A stretch of 64,000 nucleotides of DNA, from positions 46,202 to 110,201 of the forward strand of contig JAKVBI010000023.1 of assembly GCA_022447545.1 (NCBI GenBank). The letters run 5' to 3'. Each line of letters starts with the position of its first letter. Within the stretch, counting starts at the first letter, position 1. Under the pieces are notes generated by a model. The model was not told the origin of the DNA. It ran no database searches and worked only from the letters and a program-made list of their open reading frames with translations. The DNA comes from Myxococcota bacterium (lineage in GTDB: Bacteria; Myxococcota_A; UBA9160; SMWR01). Of the stretch, positions 17,765-26,379 are shown in pieces. The translations under genes and the position numbers were made by a program.

Positions 17765-18880
17765 ATGGATCTCGAATTCAGCGAAGAACAGCACCTCCTC
17801 AAGGACATGACACGGAGCATGCTCCAGGAATACTCCTCGATCGAAACCATCCGCGAGATCGAAGATGACCCCAAGGGCTACCCGGACGAGTTGTGGAAGC
17901 AACTCGGCGAACTCGGACTTACAGGAATCCTGATTCCCGAGAGTTATGGCGGGGGTGAATTGAGCCTGTTGGACGCCTCACTGATTTACGAGGAATTTGG
18001 CCGCGCCATGGCGCCGACGCCGCATTTCGTGAGCGCCGTGATGAGCGCCAGCGTTCTCCTCGCCGCGGGAAGCGACGAACAAAAGCAAGCCTGGCTTCCC
18101 GGAATTGCCAGTGGCGACGCAATCGTCACTCAGGCGTGGCTCGAACCTGACCGTGGCTATGGTCCCAAGGGTGTGGCCATGACGGCAACCTCGGATGGCG
18201 ATGATTTCGTACTGAACGGAACGAAGCGTCACGTGTACTTCGGAAGTGCTGCCAACCAATGGATCGTGCTCGCGCGCAGCGACGCTGGCATCGACCTATT
18301 TCTGGTCGACCCCAGCAGTGATGGCATCACCATGGAGCAGCAGCTTTCGCAATCCTCCGATTCCCAGTACCGCGCGGTCTTCGAAAACGTGCGTGTTTCC
18401 TCGAGCGATCGCATTGGAGCCGCCGGCAGCGGATGGGACATATGGAACGGTGTGATGCACGACGGCATCATCCTCCTTGCCGCCCAGGCCATTGGCGGGG
18501 CAGAGAAGGCCCTGGAGATCACCGTCGAATACGCCAAGACCCGAAAGCAATTCGACAAACCCCTGGGCGCGTTCCAGTCACTGGCCCACTACATGGCCGA
18601 CTGCTCCACCACCATCGAGGGTGGACGTGTGCTCGTCTACGAAGCGGCGTGGAACCGGACCCAGGGCCGGTCGATTTCGCGGTTCGCACCCATGGCGAAG
18701 CTCTTCTGTTGTGAGACTTACCGCGAGACGACCCGACAGTGCGAACAGATCTGGGGTGGAGTCGGTTTCACGATTGAGTACGACATCCAACTCTACTTCC
18801 GCCGAGCCAAGCAGCTACAGCTGACCTGGTGGGACACACCCTATCTGGAAGAGTTGGTCGCCCAGGACGTGCTGGACTGA
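17765..18880 (+). CDS. Acyl-CoA dehydrogenase (probable partner subunit)
   Basis: A 371-residue acyl-CoA dehydrogenase with N-terminal DLEFSEEQHLLKDMTRSM, the KTRKQFDKPLGAFQS helix and CEQIWGGVGFTIEYDIQLYFRRAK near the end. It lacks the Glu-Gly-Thr C-terminal segment of homotetrameric enzymes. That suggests pairing with the 14277 product in a ChsE-like heterotetramer. The ATG is preceded by AAGGAG. It is the last gene of the rightward catabolic run and is convergent with urtE, 41 bases away. Confidence 0.9.
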   Translation: MDLEFSEEQHLLKDMTRSMLQEYSSIETIREIEDDPKGYPDELWKQLGELGLTGILIPESYGGGELSLLDASLIYEEFGRAMAPTPHFVSAVMSASVLLAAGSDEQKQAWLPGIASGDAIVTQAWLEPDRGYGPKGVAMTATSDGDDFVLNGTKRHVYFGSAANQWIVLARSDAGIDLFLVDPSSDGITMEQQLSQSSDSQYRAVFENVRVSSSDRIGAAGSGWDIWNGVMHDGIILLAAQAIGGAEKALEITVEYAKTRKQFDKPLGAFQSLAHYMADCSTTIEGGRVLVYEAAWNRTQGRSISRFAPMAKLFCCETYRETTRQCEQIWGGVGFTIEYDIQLYFRRAKQLQLTWWDTPYLEELVAQDVLD

Positions 18881-18921
18881 CTCTCAGCCAGGGCCTCTCT
18901 TTCCGAGACCCCGAGTTCCAG

Positions 18922-19617
18922 TCAAACGGTGAGGTAGCGGCGGACCAGTTCGTCGGTGAGCTCGGGCATCTGCCCCTGAGCCACTGCACGCCCGCGGTCC
19001 ATGATGCAGAACCGGTCCGCGACCCGCCGAGCAAAGGTCAGCTTCTGCTCCACCAATAGGACCGTCAAACCACTGACTCGGTTCAGCTCGAGAATCACGT
19101 CCCCGATCTGCTTGACGACATTGGGCTGAATACCCTCCGTTGGCTCGTCGAGAATCAGAAGGCTGGGTTCGGACACCAGGGCACGTGCGATCGCCAGTTG
19201 CTGCTGTTGTCCGCCCGACAGGTCGCCACCGCGTCGTGAGAGCATTTCGGCGAGAACCGGAAAGAGCGTAAAGACGGATTCGGGAATCTTCTCTCCACCG
19301 TCTCTCTTCGCCGCCTGGCCCACTCGCAGGTTCTCTTCGACGGTGAGTTGACCGAAGATGTCACGACCCTGAGGCACATAGCCGATACCCGCACGGGCCC
19401 GAGCCTCGATCGACCGACCCAGGACATCGACCCCATCGAAGGTGACGCTCCCGGAACGGGCGGGCAACATTCCCATGATCGTCTTGAGAACTGTCGTCTT
19501 GCCCACTCCGTTCCGGCCCATCAAGCAAACGCAGGCGCCCGAGGGAACCTCGAGATCGAAGTCCCACAGGATGTGACTGCCACCGTAGAACTGGTTCAGT
19601 TTTTCAGCCACGAGCAT
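18922..19617 (-). CDS. urtE: Urea ABC transporter ATP-binding protein UrtE
   Basis: A 231-residue LivF-type ABC ATPase. Walker A is GRNGVGKTT, the signature is LSGGQQQQLAIARAL and Walker B is SLLILDEPTEGIQP. The TEGIQPNVVKQIGDVI continuation and position as the last gene of urtABCDE identify it as UrtE. It powers urea import at the inner membrane with UrtD. I chose ATG 19617 because GGGAG lies 7 bases upstream; a GTG at 19623 overlaps the urtD stop. Confidence 0.93.
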   Translation of the reverse strand: MLVAEKLNQFYGGSHILWDFDLEVPSGACVCLMGRNGVGKTTVLKTIMGMLPARSGSVTFDGVDVLGRSIEARARAGIGYVPQGRDIFGQLTVEENLRVGQAAKRDGGEKIPESVFTLFPVLAEMLSRRGGDLSGGQQQQLAIARALVSEPSLLILDEPTEGIQPNVVKQIGDVILELNRVSGLTVLLVEQKLTFARRVADRFCIMDRGRAVAQGQMPELTDELVRRYLTV

Positions 19618-19619
19618 CG

Positions 19620-20405
19620 TCACTCTCCCAGATACACTTCGACGACATCCGGATTCTGCTGAACGTCGTCCATCTCCCCCTCGGCGATTACGCGCCCCTG
19701 ATGAAGCACCGTGACCTTCCGCGCGATGCTACGGATGAACTCCATGTCGTGTTCCACAACGACGACGGTGTGGGACCCCGCCAGTCCCGAAAGCAGTTCA
19801 CCGGTTCGTTCGACCTCGTGTTGCGACATTCCAGCTACAGGCTCGTCGACCAATAGAAGCATGGGATCCTGGGCGAGCAGCATCCCGATCTCCAGCCACT
19901 GCTTCTGACCGTGGGAGAGGTTGCCTGCCTGACGGTCTAGGGTTTGGGCCAGCCCCACCGTTTCCGCCACTTCCAAAATTTTGTCTCGTACCACTGCGGA
20001 GGTCGTTCCGAACAATGAAGACCAAACTCGCTTGTTCGCCTTGGCTGCGACCTCCAGATTCTCGAGGACACTGTGCTGTTCGAACACCGTCGGCGTTTGA
20101 AACTTTCTTCCGATGCCGGCGTTGACGATCTCGTGTTCTTCGAGGGTGGTCAGATCGACATTGCTACCAAAGAAGATCGTGCCCGTATCCGGGCGTGTCT
20201 TTCCTGTAATCACGTCCATCAGCGTCGTCTTGCCGGCCCCATTGGGTCCAATAATGCAGCGGAGTTCGCCCTCGTCGAGATAGAGATTGAGATCGTCCAG
20301 CGCCTTGAAGCCATCGAACGCCACCGAGACTCCCTCCACATAGAGGATTCCCCCTTGATGGGTATCAACGCGCGATGAATCGAGGACTCGGGCGCCGGCA
20401 CTCAT
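19620..20405 (-). CDS. urtD: Urea ABC transporter ATP-binding protein UrtD
   Basis: A 261-residue LivG-type ABC ATPase. Walker A is GPNGAGKTT, the signature is LSHGQKQWLEIGMLL and Walker B is PMLLLVDEP. The SHGQKQWLEI signature variant is characteristic of UrtD. Its ATG overlaps the urtC stop as ATGA and its own stop overlaps the start region of urtE, so the three are translationally coupled. Confidence 0.93.
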   Translation of the reverse strand: MSAGARVLDSSRVDTHQGGILYVEGVSVAFDGFKALDDLNLYLDEGELRCIIGPNGAGKTTLMDVITGKTRPDTGTIFFGSNVDLTTLEEHEIVNAGIGRKFQTPTVFEQHSVLENLEVAAKANKRVWSSLFGTTSAVVRDKILEVAETVGLAQTLDRQAGNLSHGQKQWLEIGMLLAQDPMLLLVDEPVAGMSQHEVERTGELLSGLAGSHTVVVVEHDMEFIRSIARKVTVLHQGRVIAEGEMDDVQQNPDVVEVYLGE

Positions 20406-21550
20406 GGATCCACCTCCTCCGAGCCGGTTGGACTCGTCGAATCGGCCCGACCGCGCAGTCGGACGGACTCGAGCAAGCCGACCAGGCCCCGCGGTGCGAA
20501 CAGAGTGACGAGGATGAAGGTCCCTCCCAGGACATAGAGCCATGTTTCAGGAGCTGCCACGGTGAACCAGCTCTTGGTCGCATTGACAAGCCACGCGCCA
20601 GCAACTGCACCCACCAGAGTTCCGCGACCGCCGACTGCAACCCAGATCGCCATCTCGATGGAGTTGGCGGGCTGCATCTCGCTGGGATTGATGATTCCAA
20701 CCTGGGGGACGTAGAGCGCACCGGCCAGACCGCACAGGACCGCCGAGAAGGTCCAAACGAAGAGCTTGTATTGAAGGGGGTCATAGCCCGTGAAGCGCAA
20801 CTTCGTCTCTGCGTCGCGGACCGCAGTGACCAGGCGGCCGAGCTTGCTGCAGACGATGTAGCGACAAGCGAGATAAGTCCCCAGCAAGGCGATCACCGAC
20901 ACGACGTACAGCCCTACACGAGTCCCAGGCTCCTGGAGAGAAATGCCCAGAATCCGCTTGAAATCGGTGAGGCCATTGTTGCCGCCGAATCCCGTATCGT
21001 TGCGGAAGAAAAGCAGCATGAAGGCGAAGGTCATCGCCTGGGTGATGATCGAGAAGTACACCCCGGTAATTCGAGAGCGGAACGCCAACCAACCAAAGCC
21101 GAAGGCTAGGGCTCCGGGGACGACCAGGGCCATCGAGAACGCGAAAGCAAAGTACTCGAAGCCGTACCAGAACCAGGGCAGTTCCTTCCAGTCGAGAAAA
21201 ACCATGAAGTCGGGCAACTCATTGCCATACACGCCTTCGGTGCCAATGGAGCGCATCAGATACATCCCCATCGCGTAGCCCCCGAGCGCAAAGAAAACGC
21301 CGTGCCCGAGACTGAGAATTCCCGCGTACCCCCAGATCAAATCGATGGCCAGGGCCACGATCGCGTAACAGATGAACTTCCCGAACAGCGGGATCAAAAA
21401 ATCGGGCAGCTTCCAGATGGAATCTTCGTCGGGAACCAGATTGAAGACGGGAACCATCACCGCTGCAATCGCCACGAAGCAGGCAAGTAGCCACCACGCG
21501 CGGGCGCTGTGCATGGGATGACGGCCAGTATGCAGTTCGGGCACGCTCAC
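20402..21550 (-). CDS. urtC: Urea ABC transporter permease UrtC
   Basis: A 382-residue LivM-type permease with about ten hydrophobic segments. The conserved stretch is ALAIDLIWGYAGILSLGHGV, followed by ALGGYAMGMYLM. The NELPDFMVFLDWKELPWFW loop is typical of UrtC. The GTG at 21550 overlaps the urtB stop (GTGA); a second GTG at 21544 has better GGAGG spacing and may be the true start. It forms the channel with UrtB. Confidence 0.93.
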   Translation of the reverse strand: MSVPELHTGRHPMHSARAWWLLACFVAIAAVMVPVFNLVPDEDSIWKLPDFLIPLFGKFICYAIVALAIDLIWGYAGILSLGHGVFFALGGYAMGMYLMRSIGTEGVYGNELPDFMVFLDWKELPWFWYGFEYFAFAFSMALVVPGALAFGFGWLAFRSRITGVYFSIITQAMTFAFMLLFFRNDTGFGGNNGLTDFKRILGISLQEPGTRVGLYVVSVIALLGTYLACRYIVCSKLGRLVTAVRDAETKLRFTGYDPLQYKLFVWTFSAVLCGLAGALYVPQVGIINPSEMQPANSIEMAIWVAVGGRGTLVGAVAGAWLVNATKSWFTVAAPETWLYVLGGTFILVTLFAPRGLVGLLESVRLRGRADSTSPTGSEEVDP

Positions 21551-23184
21551 GCCTCCGCGGCCCGGCCCTTCAGAGCAAAAATGCCCTGAGGCCGCCTCTG
21601 AATGAACAGAATGAGAAATCCCAGCACGAATATTTTTCCGAGCACCGCACCCGAAACGGGCTCGAGGAATTTATTGAGGACGCCGAGGCCCAGAGCGGCC
21701 ACCACAGTTCCCATGATGTTTCCGACACCACCGAGCACCACAACCATGAACGAATCGACGATGTAGGATCTCCCCAACTCGGGCCCGACATTGCCCACCT
21801 GCGAGAGCGCCACGCCCCCGAGTCCAGCAATTCCCGAGCCCAGTCCGAAGGTCAGCATGTCGATGCGCGACGTTGCGATCCCGAGCCCCGCGGCCATCTC
21901 CCGATTCTGGGTGACGGCTCGTACATAGAGCCCGAGGCGTGTGCGTTGGAGCAACCACCACACGACGGCGACAGTGGTAATGGAAAACATCACGATGGCG
22001 ATCCGGCTCCAGGGAAGCACCACCCCACTCAGGATCTCGTAACCTCCCGACAACCAACTCGGATTGGCGACCTCGACGTTCTGGGCCCCAAAGGTCAACC
22101 GCACTGTCTGGATCAACACCAGACTGATCCCCCAGGTCGCCAAGAGAGTCTCGAGTGGGCGGCCGTAAAGAAAGCGGATGACACCCCGCTCGAGCAACAT
22201 CCCCACTGCGGCACAGACCAAAAAAGCCGTAGGCACGGCGATTAGCAGATACCAATCGAGCCAAGCCAGCAGATGCTGCTCGAATAGGCCAATCACCACG
22301 TAGGTCGTATAGGCGCCCAGCATCAACATCTCGCCATGAGCCATGTTGATGACTCCCATCAAGCCAAAGGTGATGGCGAGCCCCAGGGCCGCCAGCAGGA
22401 GGACGCTGGCGAGGCTGAGGCCGTAGAAGAAGTGACCCGCCATGTCGTTGAGAAACGCGGTGCGCTGTATGCGCTGAATCGCCGATTGAGCCGCCTCGCG
22501 AACCGCCGGATCGGACTCGGCGAACTGGCCGTCTTCATTCTGGTCCAGCAGCGCCACGAGTTCGGCCTCTTGATTCCGATCGCCATGCTCGCCCAACACT
22601 TCGACTGCCCCCAGACGCAGTTGAGGGTCGTCGCTCTTCAATTCGATCCGCGCCAGGGCCACCTCGAGCACGTTGCGCACGGTCTGATCAGATTCTTCCT
22701 CCAGGGCCAGGCGAATCGAATCTGCCGCATCCGCGCTGGGGCGATTCTCGAGTTCTTCGGCAGCCGCCAACCGGATCGAAACGTCGGGGTTGCGCAGGCG
22801 CAGCCGCGCAATCAAGGGTTTGAGACTGCGCCGGACGCGGTTGTTGATGCGGGGAGTCTTCAGGGAGTCTGGGTCGACACGAACTTCTTCACCAGTCAGG
22901 GCATCAACAAAGATCTCTCCCGATTCATCGACGATAAACAGGCCGTCGTGATCATCGCTGCGTAGTCGCTTACCGAGCAGGGCTTCCAGAGCCGAAAGCG
23001 AGCGGGGATCGTTCAGCTCAGAGAGCTGGTCAATGCTCTTCAGAATGGTGGTGCGACTTTTCGAACCCAGCCCCTGCAGGGCCTCGTTAAAGTCCGGCGC
23101 CTCTTCGGCGCGCACCTCGACACCAGCGAAGGCCATGGTGATCACAATCGCCATGAACCCGGGGAGCTTCATTCTCGGCTCCAT
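21547..23184 (-). CDS. urtB: Urea ABC transporter permease UrtB
   Basis: A 545-residue LivH-type permease carrying the long N-terminal extension typical of UrtB. A signal peptide (MKLPGFMAIVITMAFAGVEVRA) is followed by about 200 residues of HEAT-like helical repeats, probably periplasmic. The membrane domain starts near MAGHFFYGLSLAS and contains GVINMAHGEMLMLGAY. It forms the urea channel with UrtC. It is separated from urtA by a 153-base gap with a strong inverted repeat. A second possible ATG lies four codons in, at 23172. Confidence 0.93.
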   Translation of the reverse strand: MEPRMKLPGFMAIVITMAFAGVEVRAEEAPDFNEALQGLGSKSRTTILKSIDQLSELNDPRSLSALEALLGKRLRSDDHDGLFIVDESGEIFVDALTGEEVRVDPDSLKTPRINNRVRRSLKPLIARLRLRNPDVSIRLAAAEELENRPSADAADSIRLALEEESDQTVRNVLEVALARIELKSDDPQLRLGAVEVLGEHGDRNQEAELVALLDQNEDGQFAESDPAVREAAQSAIQRIQRTAFLNDMAGHFFYGLSLASVLLLAALGLAITFGLMGVINMAHGEMLMLGAYTTYVVIGLFEQHLLAWLDWYLLIAVPTAFLVCAAVGMLLERGVIRFLYGRPLETLLATWGISLVLIQTVRLTFGAQNVEVANPSWLSGGYEILSGVVLPWSRIAIVMFSITTVAVVWWLLQRTRLGLYVRAVTQNREMAAGLGIATSRIDMLTFGLGSGIAGLGGVALSQVGNVGPELGRSYIVDSFMVVVLGGVGNIMGTVVAALGLGVLNKFLEPVSGAVLGKIFVLGFLILFIQRRPQGIFALKGRAAEA

Positions 23185-23250
23185 GAATTACGACAGAAGC
23201 GGGAACCATAGCCAAGGACCGGCCATTTTTTGGGTGAGCCGGAAAATGGC

Positions 23251-23288
23251 GGGAGTCCCCGCCGAGCTCATACTCAGCGGAGACTCCC
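23251..23288 (-). promoter_or_regulatory. Inverted repeat between urtA and urtB
   Basis: GGGAGTC (23251-23257) and GACTCCC (23282-23288) form a perfect 7-base stem, extended inward by CGC/GCG. A second 8-base inverted repeat, GCCATTTT/AAAATGGC (23222-23250), lies next to it on the urtB side. No T-run follows in the transcribed direction, so a full intrinsic terminator is unlikely. The hairpins could stabilise the urtA part of the message so that the binding protein is made in excess. Confidence 0.45.
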
Positions 23289-23337
23289 AAAGTCAGAGTT
23301 CACGGAAACAGGAACAGAACCCGCAAACCCTCCACGG

Positions 23338-24681
23338 CTATTGCGACGCCGGAGAGCTCTTTGCTCCGGAGTGCGAGATCTTGGGCTCCGAGCAATTCCC
23401 GCACAAATGCGGATAGCTCCAGTCGGCAACCTTGGAGGCACTGTCGGGAATATGCGGGCTCCAGGCATCCGCCCGGATCGGTCCATCCGTCGCCCACACG
23501 ATGTCGAACTGCCCCTCGTGGTTCACCTCACCGATCACCACCGGCTTGTGGAGGTGATGGTTCTTTCCGTCCATGGTGATGGGATAACCCGAGGGCGACT
23601 GGACGACCTGGCCCGAGAGCGCCTGGCGCACGGCGTCGACGTCGGTGGTCTTCGCCTGCTCGACGGCCTGCACCCACATCTTGAAGCCGATGTAGTGGGC
23701 CTCCATGGGATCGTTGGTGACGCGCTCATCGCCACCCGGCAGGTTGTTGTCCTTCACGTACTGCTTCCACTGCTCGATGAAGGCCTGGTTGGTCGGGTTG
23801 TCGATGGACTGGAAGTAGTTCCAGGCCGCCAAGTGACCCTCCAGAGGGGCGGTGTCGATACCGCGGAGTTCCTCCTCACCCACCGAGAAGGCCACCACCG
23901 GAATATCTTCGGCCTTGATCCCCTGGGCGGCGAGCTCCTTGTAGAAGGGAACGTTCGAGTCACCGTTGATGGTGGACACCACTGCGGTGGGCCCTCCAGC
24001 GGCGAACTTCTTCACATTGGCCACGATGGTCTGATAGTCGCTGTGACCGAAGGGCGTGTACTCCTCCATGATGTCGGAGTCCTTGACTCCCTTCGAGTTG
24101 AGGAAGTAGCGCAGGATCTTGTTGGTGGTCCGGGGATAGACGTAGTCGGTCCCGAGCAGCACCCAGCGCTGGGCGCCACCGCCGTCTTCGCTCATCAGAT
24201 ACTCGACGGCGGGGATCGCCTGCTGGTTCGGCGCCGCACCCGTGTAAAACACGTTCCACGACGACTCTTCACCCTCGTACTGGACGGGGTAGAAGAGCAG
24301 CCCGTTGAGCTCCTCGAAGACCGGAAGGACCGACTTGCGGGACACCGAGGTCCAGCAGCCGAACACCACGTCCACGTCGTGCACTGCGATCAGTTCGCGC
24401 GCCTTTTCGGCGAACAGCGGCCAGTCCGAGGCGGGATCCACCACCACGGCCTCGAGCTGCTTGCCGAGCACGCCGCCCTTGGCGTTCTGCTCTTCGATCA
24501 TCATGAGCACCGTGTCCTTGAGGGACGTCTCACTGATCGCCATGGTGCCGGACAGGGAGTGCAACACCCCGACCTTGATGGTGTCGTCGTCGTCCTCGGC
24601 GCCGGCCGCAGCCGCACCCAGGCAGAGTGCAACAGCAATCGCGCCGCAGACGATCTTCTTCAACTGATTCTTCGTCTTCAT
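23338..24681 (-). CDS. urtA: Urea ABC transporter substrate-binding protein UrtA
   Basis: A 447-residue type-1 periplasmic binding protein with an N-terminal signal peptide (basic MKTKNQLKK, then a hydrophobic core, cleavage near AAAGA). The segment VGVLHSLSGTMAISE and the FGCWTSVSRKSVLPVFE, LFYPVQYEGEESS and NAFYTG-like stretches are diagnostic for UrtA/FmdD. It captures urea in the periplasm. AAGGAG lies before the ATG. The porin gene ends 43 bases upstream on the same strand, so the operon is probably porin-urtABCDE. Confidence 0.95.
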   Translation of the reverse strand: MKTKNQLKKIVCGAIAVALCLGAAAAGAEDDDDTIKVGVLHSLSGTMAISETSLKDTVLMMIEEQNAKGGVLGKQLEAVVVDPASDWPLFAEKARELIAVHDVDVVFGCWTSVSRKSVLPVFEELNGLLFYPVQYEGEESSWNVFYTGAAPNQQAIPAVEYLMSEDGGGAQRWVLLGTDYVYPRTTNKILRYFLNSKGVKDSDIMEEYTPFGHSDYQTIVANVKKFAAGGPTAVVSTINGDSNVPFYKELAAQGIKAEDIPVVAFSVGEEELRGIDTAPLEGHLAAWNYFQSIDNPTNQAFIEQWKQYVKDNNLPGGDERVTNDPMEAHYIGFKMWVQAVEQAKTTDVDAVRQALSGQVVQSPSGYPITMDGKNHHLHKPVVIGEVNHEGQFDIVWATDGPIRADAWSPHIPDSASKVADWSYPHLCGNCSEPKISHSGAKSSPASQ

Positions 24682-24724
24682 GACTCATCTCCTTCGAGTG
24701 AGGGGTTCAGGGGGAGGCTCCAGA

Positions 24725-25975
24725 TCAGATCTGGAGTTGGACGCCGATTCCAATCCGGCTCACGTCGTTTCCCTTCAGCACGTTCGGGGCATAGTTCAGC
24801 CCCGTGGACTGAAGGTTCCCGTACTGGTAGAAGAGCGAGATGCGCGCATTGTGTCCGTCGATCACGTAGTTGATGCCCGCTTCGAGTTCATCGCGATCCG
24901 CGCTGGTGCTGCCGGGGTAGATGCCCGTGAAACGGAAGTAGGGCTGGAGCTTCCCAATCCATACCTCGTTGGGCAGCAGGTAGAGCCCCGTCACCGTGAA
25001 CGCGCTGCCGTCGAACATGCCGAAGTTGCCGGTTTGACCCTGATCGAAGGCAGCAACGTTGTAATCGGCGTCGAAGTTCTTGTACTCGCCGTTGAAGGTG
25101 AACACACCGCCGTTACCGAGCGTAAACTCGCCCAGGACGTCGACATTCAGCGCGCGCAAGTCACCCGGATTTTCAAAAGAACCAGCGCCGTCCTTCTGGT
25201 ACTGGAACGCGAAGGCAACGGTGAAGATGTCGCCAGCGGTCCCGTAATAGGTGCCACTCGTGTAATAGCCGGGGTTCTTCTCCACCGACAGGAAGTTGTA
25301 GGCGATACGGCCGGCCCAGAGCAGGTTGTCATCCTGATTCGGGCCAGAAGCAGCAGCTGTTAGGGTAGCGCCAGACGACTGCAAACCGCTGAAGACACCG
25401 ACGACGTACTGCAACGCGCCGTCGGGACCGGCGGCGCCCCAGAGGTTGACGCCATTGTCGCGGCCGTAGACACCCGCCCCCCCGTTCCCGAAGTCCGTGC
25501 TGAAGTCGGAGGAGAAAAACGGCGTCTTGAAGGCGTCGTAGGTGGCCGAGTAGAACGGGCCGTTCATTTCCTGACGGTCCGCGGGAACGAGCAAGCGGCC
25601 GCCCCAGATATTGATGTACTGATTGATCTCGAGCTTGGCGATGGCGTCGAGGAGGACGAACTCCTCCGCCGCGCTCTGATTGCTCCGCTCGACACCACAA
25701 AACACACATTCGGTGTTGAACTCGAAAGTGATCTTCTCGTGAATCTGCCCGCCGATGTAGATACGAGCATTGTCCAGGCTGAAATCCTTCGACCAGTCCG
25801 TCCCGTTGGGTGAGGCGTCCTGCAGAACGTCGAAGGATCCCTTGATCCCGGCTCCGAGACTGATCCACTTCGTTTCATCGATCTGCATCTTGTAGCCGGC
25901 CGAAGCGATGCCAGGACTCAGTACGATGGCCGCTGCGATCGAACCCGTGACCAGGCTCAGCAGAAATCTCTTCAC
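24725..25975 (-). CDS. Outer-membrane porin, probably for urea or amide uptake
   Basis: A protein of about 416 residues starting with a clear signal peptide (KRFLLSLVTGSIAAAIVLSP, cleaved after ASA). The mature chain is rich in alternating aromatic and polar beta strands, matching the phosphate-selective OprO/P-like porin fold (SLDNARIYIGGQIHEKITFE, AFQYQKDGAG). Two Cys in TECVFCGVE could form a disulfide. The C-terminus ends in Ile rather than the usual Phe. I chose the GTG at 25975, after GGGAGG; another GTG immediately precedes it. Its position directly upstream of urtA implies an outer-membrane route for urea or short amides. Confidence 0.82.
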   Translation of the reverse strand: MKRFLLSLVTGSIAAAIVLSPGIASAGYKMQIDETKWISLGAGIKGSFDVLQDASPNGTDWSKDFSLDNARIYIGGQIHEKITFEFNTECVFCGVERSNQSAAEEFVLLDAIAKLEINQYINIWGGRLLVPADRQEMNGPFYSATYDAFKTPFFSSDFSTDFGNGGAGVYGRDNGVNLWGAAGPDGALQYVVGVFSGLQSSGATLTAAASGPNQDDNLLWAGRIAYNFLSVEKNPGYYTSGTYYGTAGDIFTVAFAFQYQKDGAGSFENPGDLRALNVDVLGEFTLGNGGVFTFNGEYKNFDADYNVAAFDQGQTGNFGMFDGSAFTVTGLYLLPNEVWIGKLQPYFRFTGIYPGSTSADRDELEAGINYVIDGHNARISLFYQYGNLQSTGLNYAPNVLKGNDVSRIGIGVQLQI

Positions 25976-26085
25976 CACGATCCCTCCCTGTGGGCGCTGT
26001 TGGGGGAACTCCGCACCTCGCGGAGCCAAGTGCACCGACCCACCGATGCTCTTCCTTCGTACCCGCCGACCTGCTCTGGCCGGCT

Positions 26086-26102
26086 TGCACGACACAAGTG
26101 CC
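26086..26102. promoter_or_regulatory. Candidate NtrC-like binding site
   Basis: TGCAC-N7-GTGCC matches the NtrC enhancer consensus TGCAC-N7-GTGCA except for the last base. It lies in the urea control region, near the expected start point of the leftward sigma-54-like promoter. Only one such site is seen, and the position over a start site is unusual for an enhancer. Confidence 0.35.
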
Positions 26103-26111
26103 GACCAGGTA

Positions 26112-26127
26112 TGCAACTTGGATGCCG
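26112..26127 (-). promoter_or_regulatory. Candidate sigma-54 promoter toward the porin-urt operon
   Basis: Read leftward, the sequence CGGCATC-CAAG-TTGCA has GG and GC exactly 10 bases apart and a perfect TTGCA -12 element. The -24 element differs from TGGCACG at three positions. The predicted start point is near 26101, about 125 bases before the porin start codon. Confidence 0.4.
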
Positions 26128-26136
26128 GCATTTCAG

Positions 26137-26152
26137 TGGAACGCGAAATGCA
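26137..26152 (+). promoter_or_regulatory. Candidate sigma-54 promoter toward ureDABCEFG
   Basis: TGGAACG-CGAA-ATGCA has GG and GC 10 bases apart and differs from the consensus TGGCACG-N4-TTGCA at two positions. It lies about 230 bases before ureD. It sits only 11 bases from the opposing candidate, so both polymerases could not occupy the region at once. Confidence 0.4.
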
Positions 26153-26379
26153 TGGTGGGAATGAAAGAACTCCCTGAAAACCCAGGAGCGACCGTTTAAG
26201 CTCTGAGAAAAGCTCAGAAGAACCGTTCGAGGTCCTCACAAACTCACAAACGGGATTTCAGCTTGCACTCGACGGGCTCTGTGCCGGAAATTTGGTCACA
26301 TCGTGCACAGGAATTGTTCGAGTGCCAGGCCAATGGGCCCCACCCGACCAGCCCCCTACCCGTCTGGAGACCGCCGACC

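Larger units (their letters stand above)
25979..26379. other. Divergent control region between porin-urt and ureDABCEFG
   Basis: About 400 bases without a gene, separating the leftward porin-urt operon from the rightward urease operon. It holds two back-to-back GG-N10-GC motifs of the sigma-54 type and a TGCAC-N7-GTGCC palindrome like an NtrC site. A small hairpin (TCTGAG/CTCAGA, 26202-26218) lies in the ureD leader. I saw no convincing sigma-70 promoter. The divergent arrangement would let one nitrogen signal control uptake and hydrolysis together. Confidence 0.7.

Noticed and set aside
23230-24873. Long open frame on the plus strand opposite urtA
   Set aside because: It is antisense to a well-conserved urtA and shows no family motif; it arises from GC-rich codon bias.
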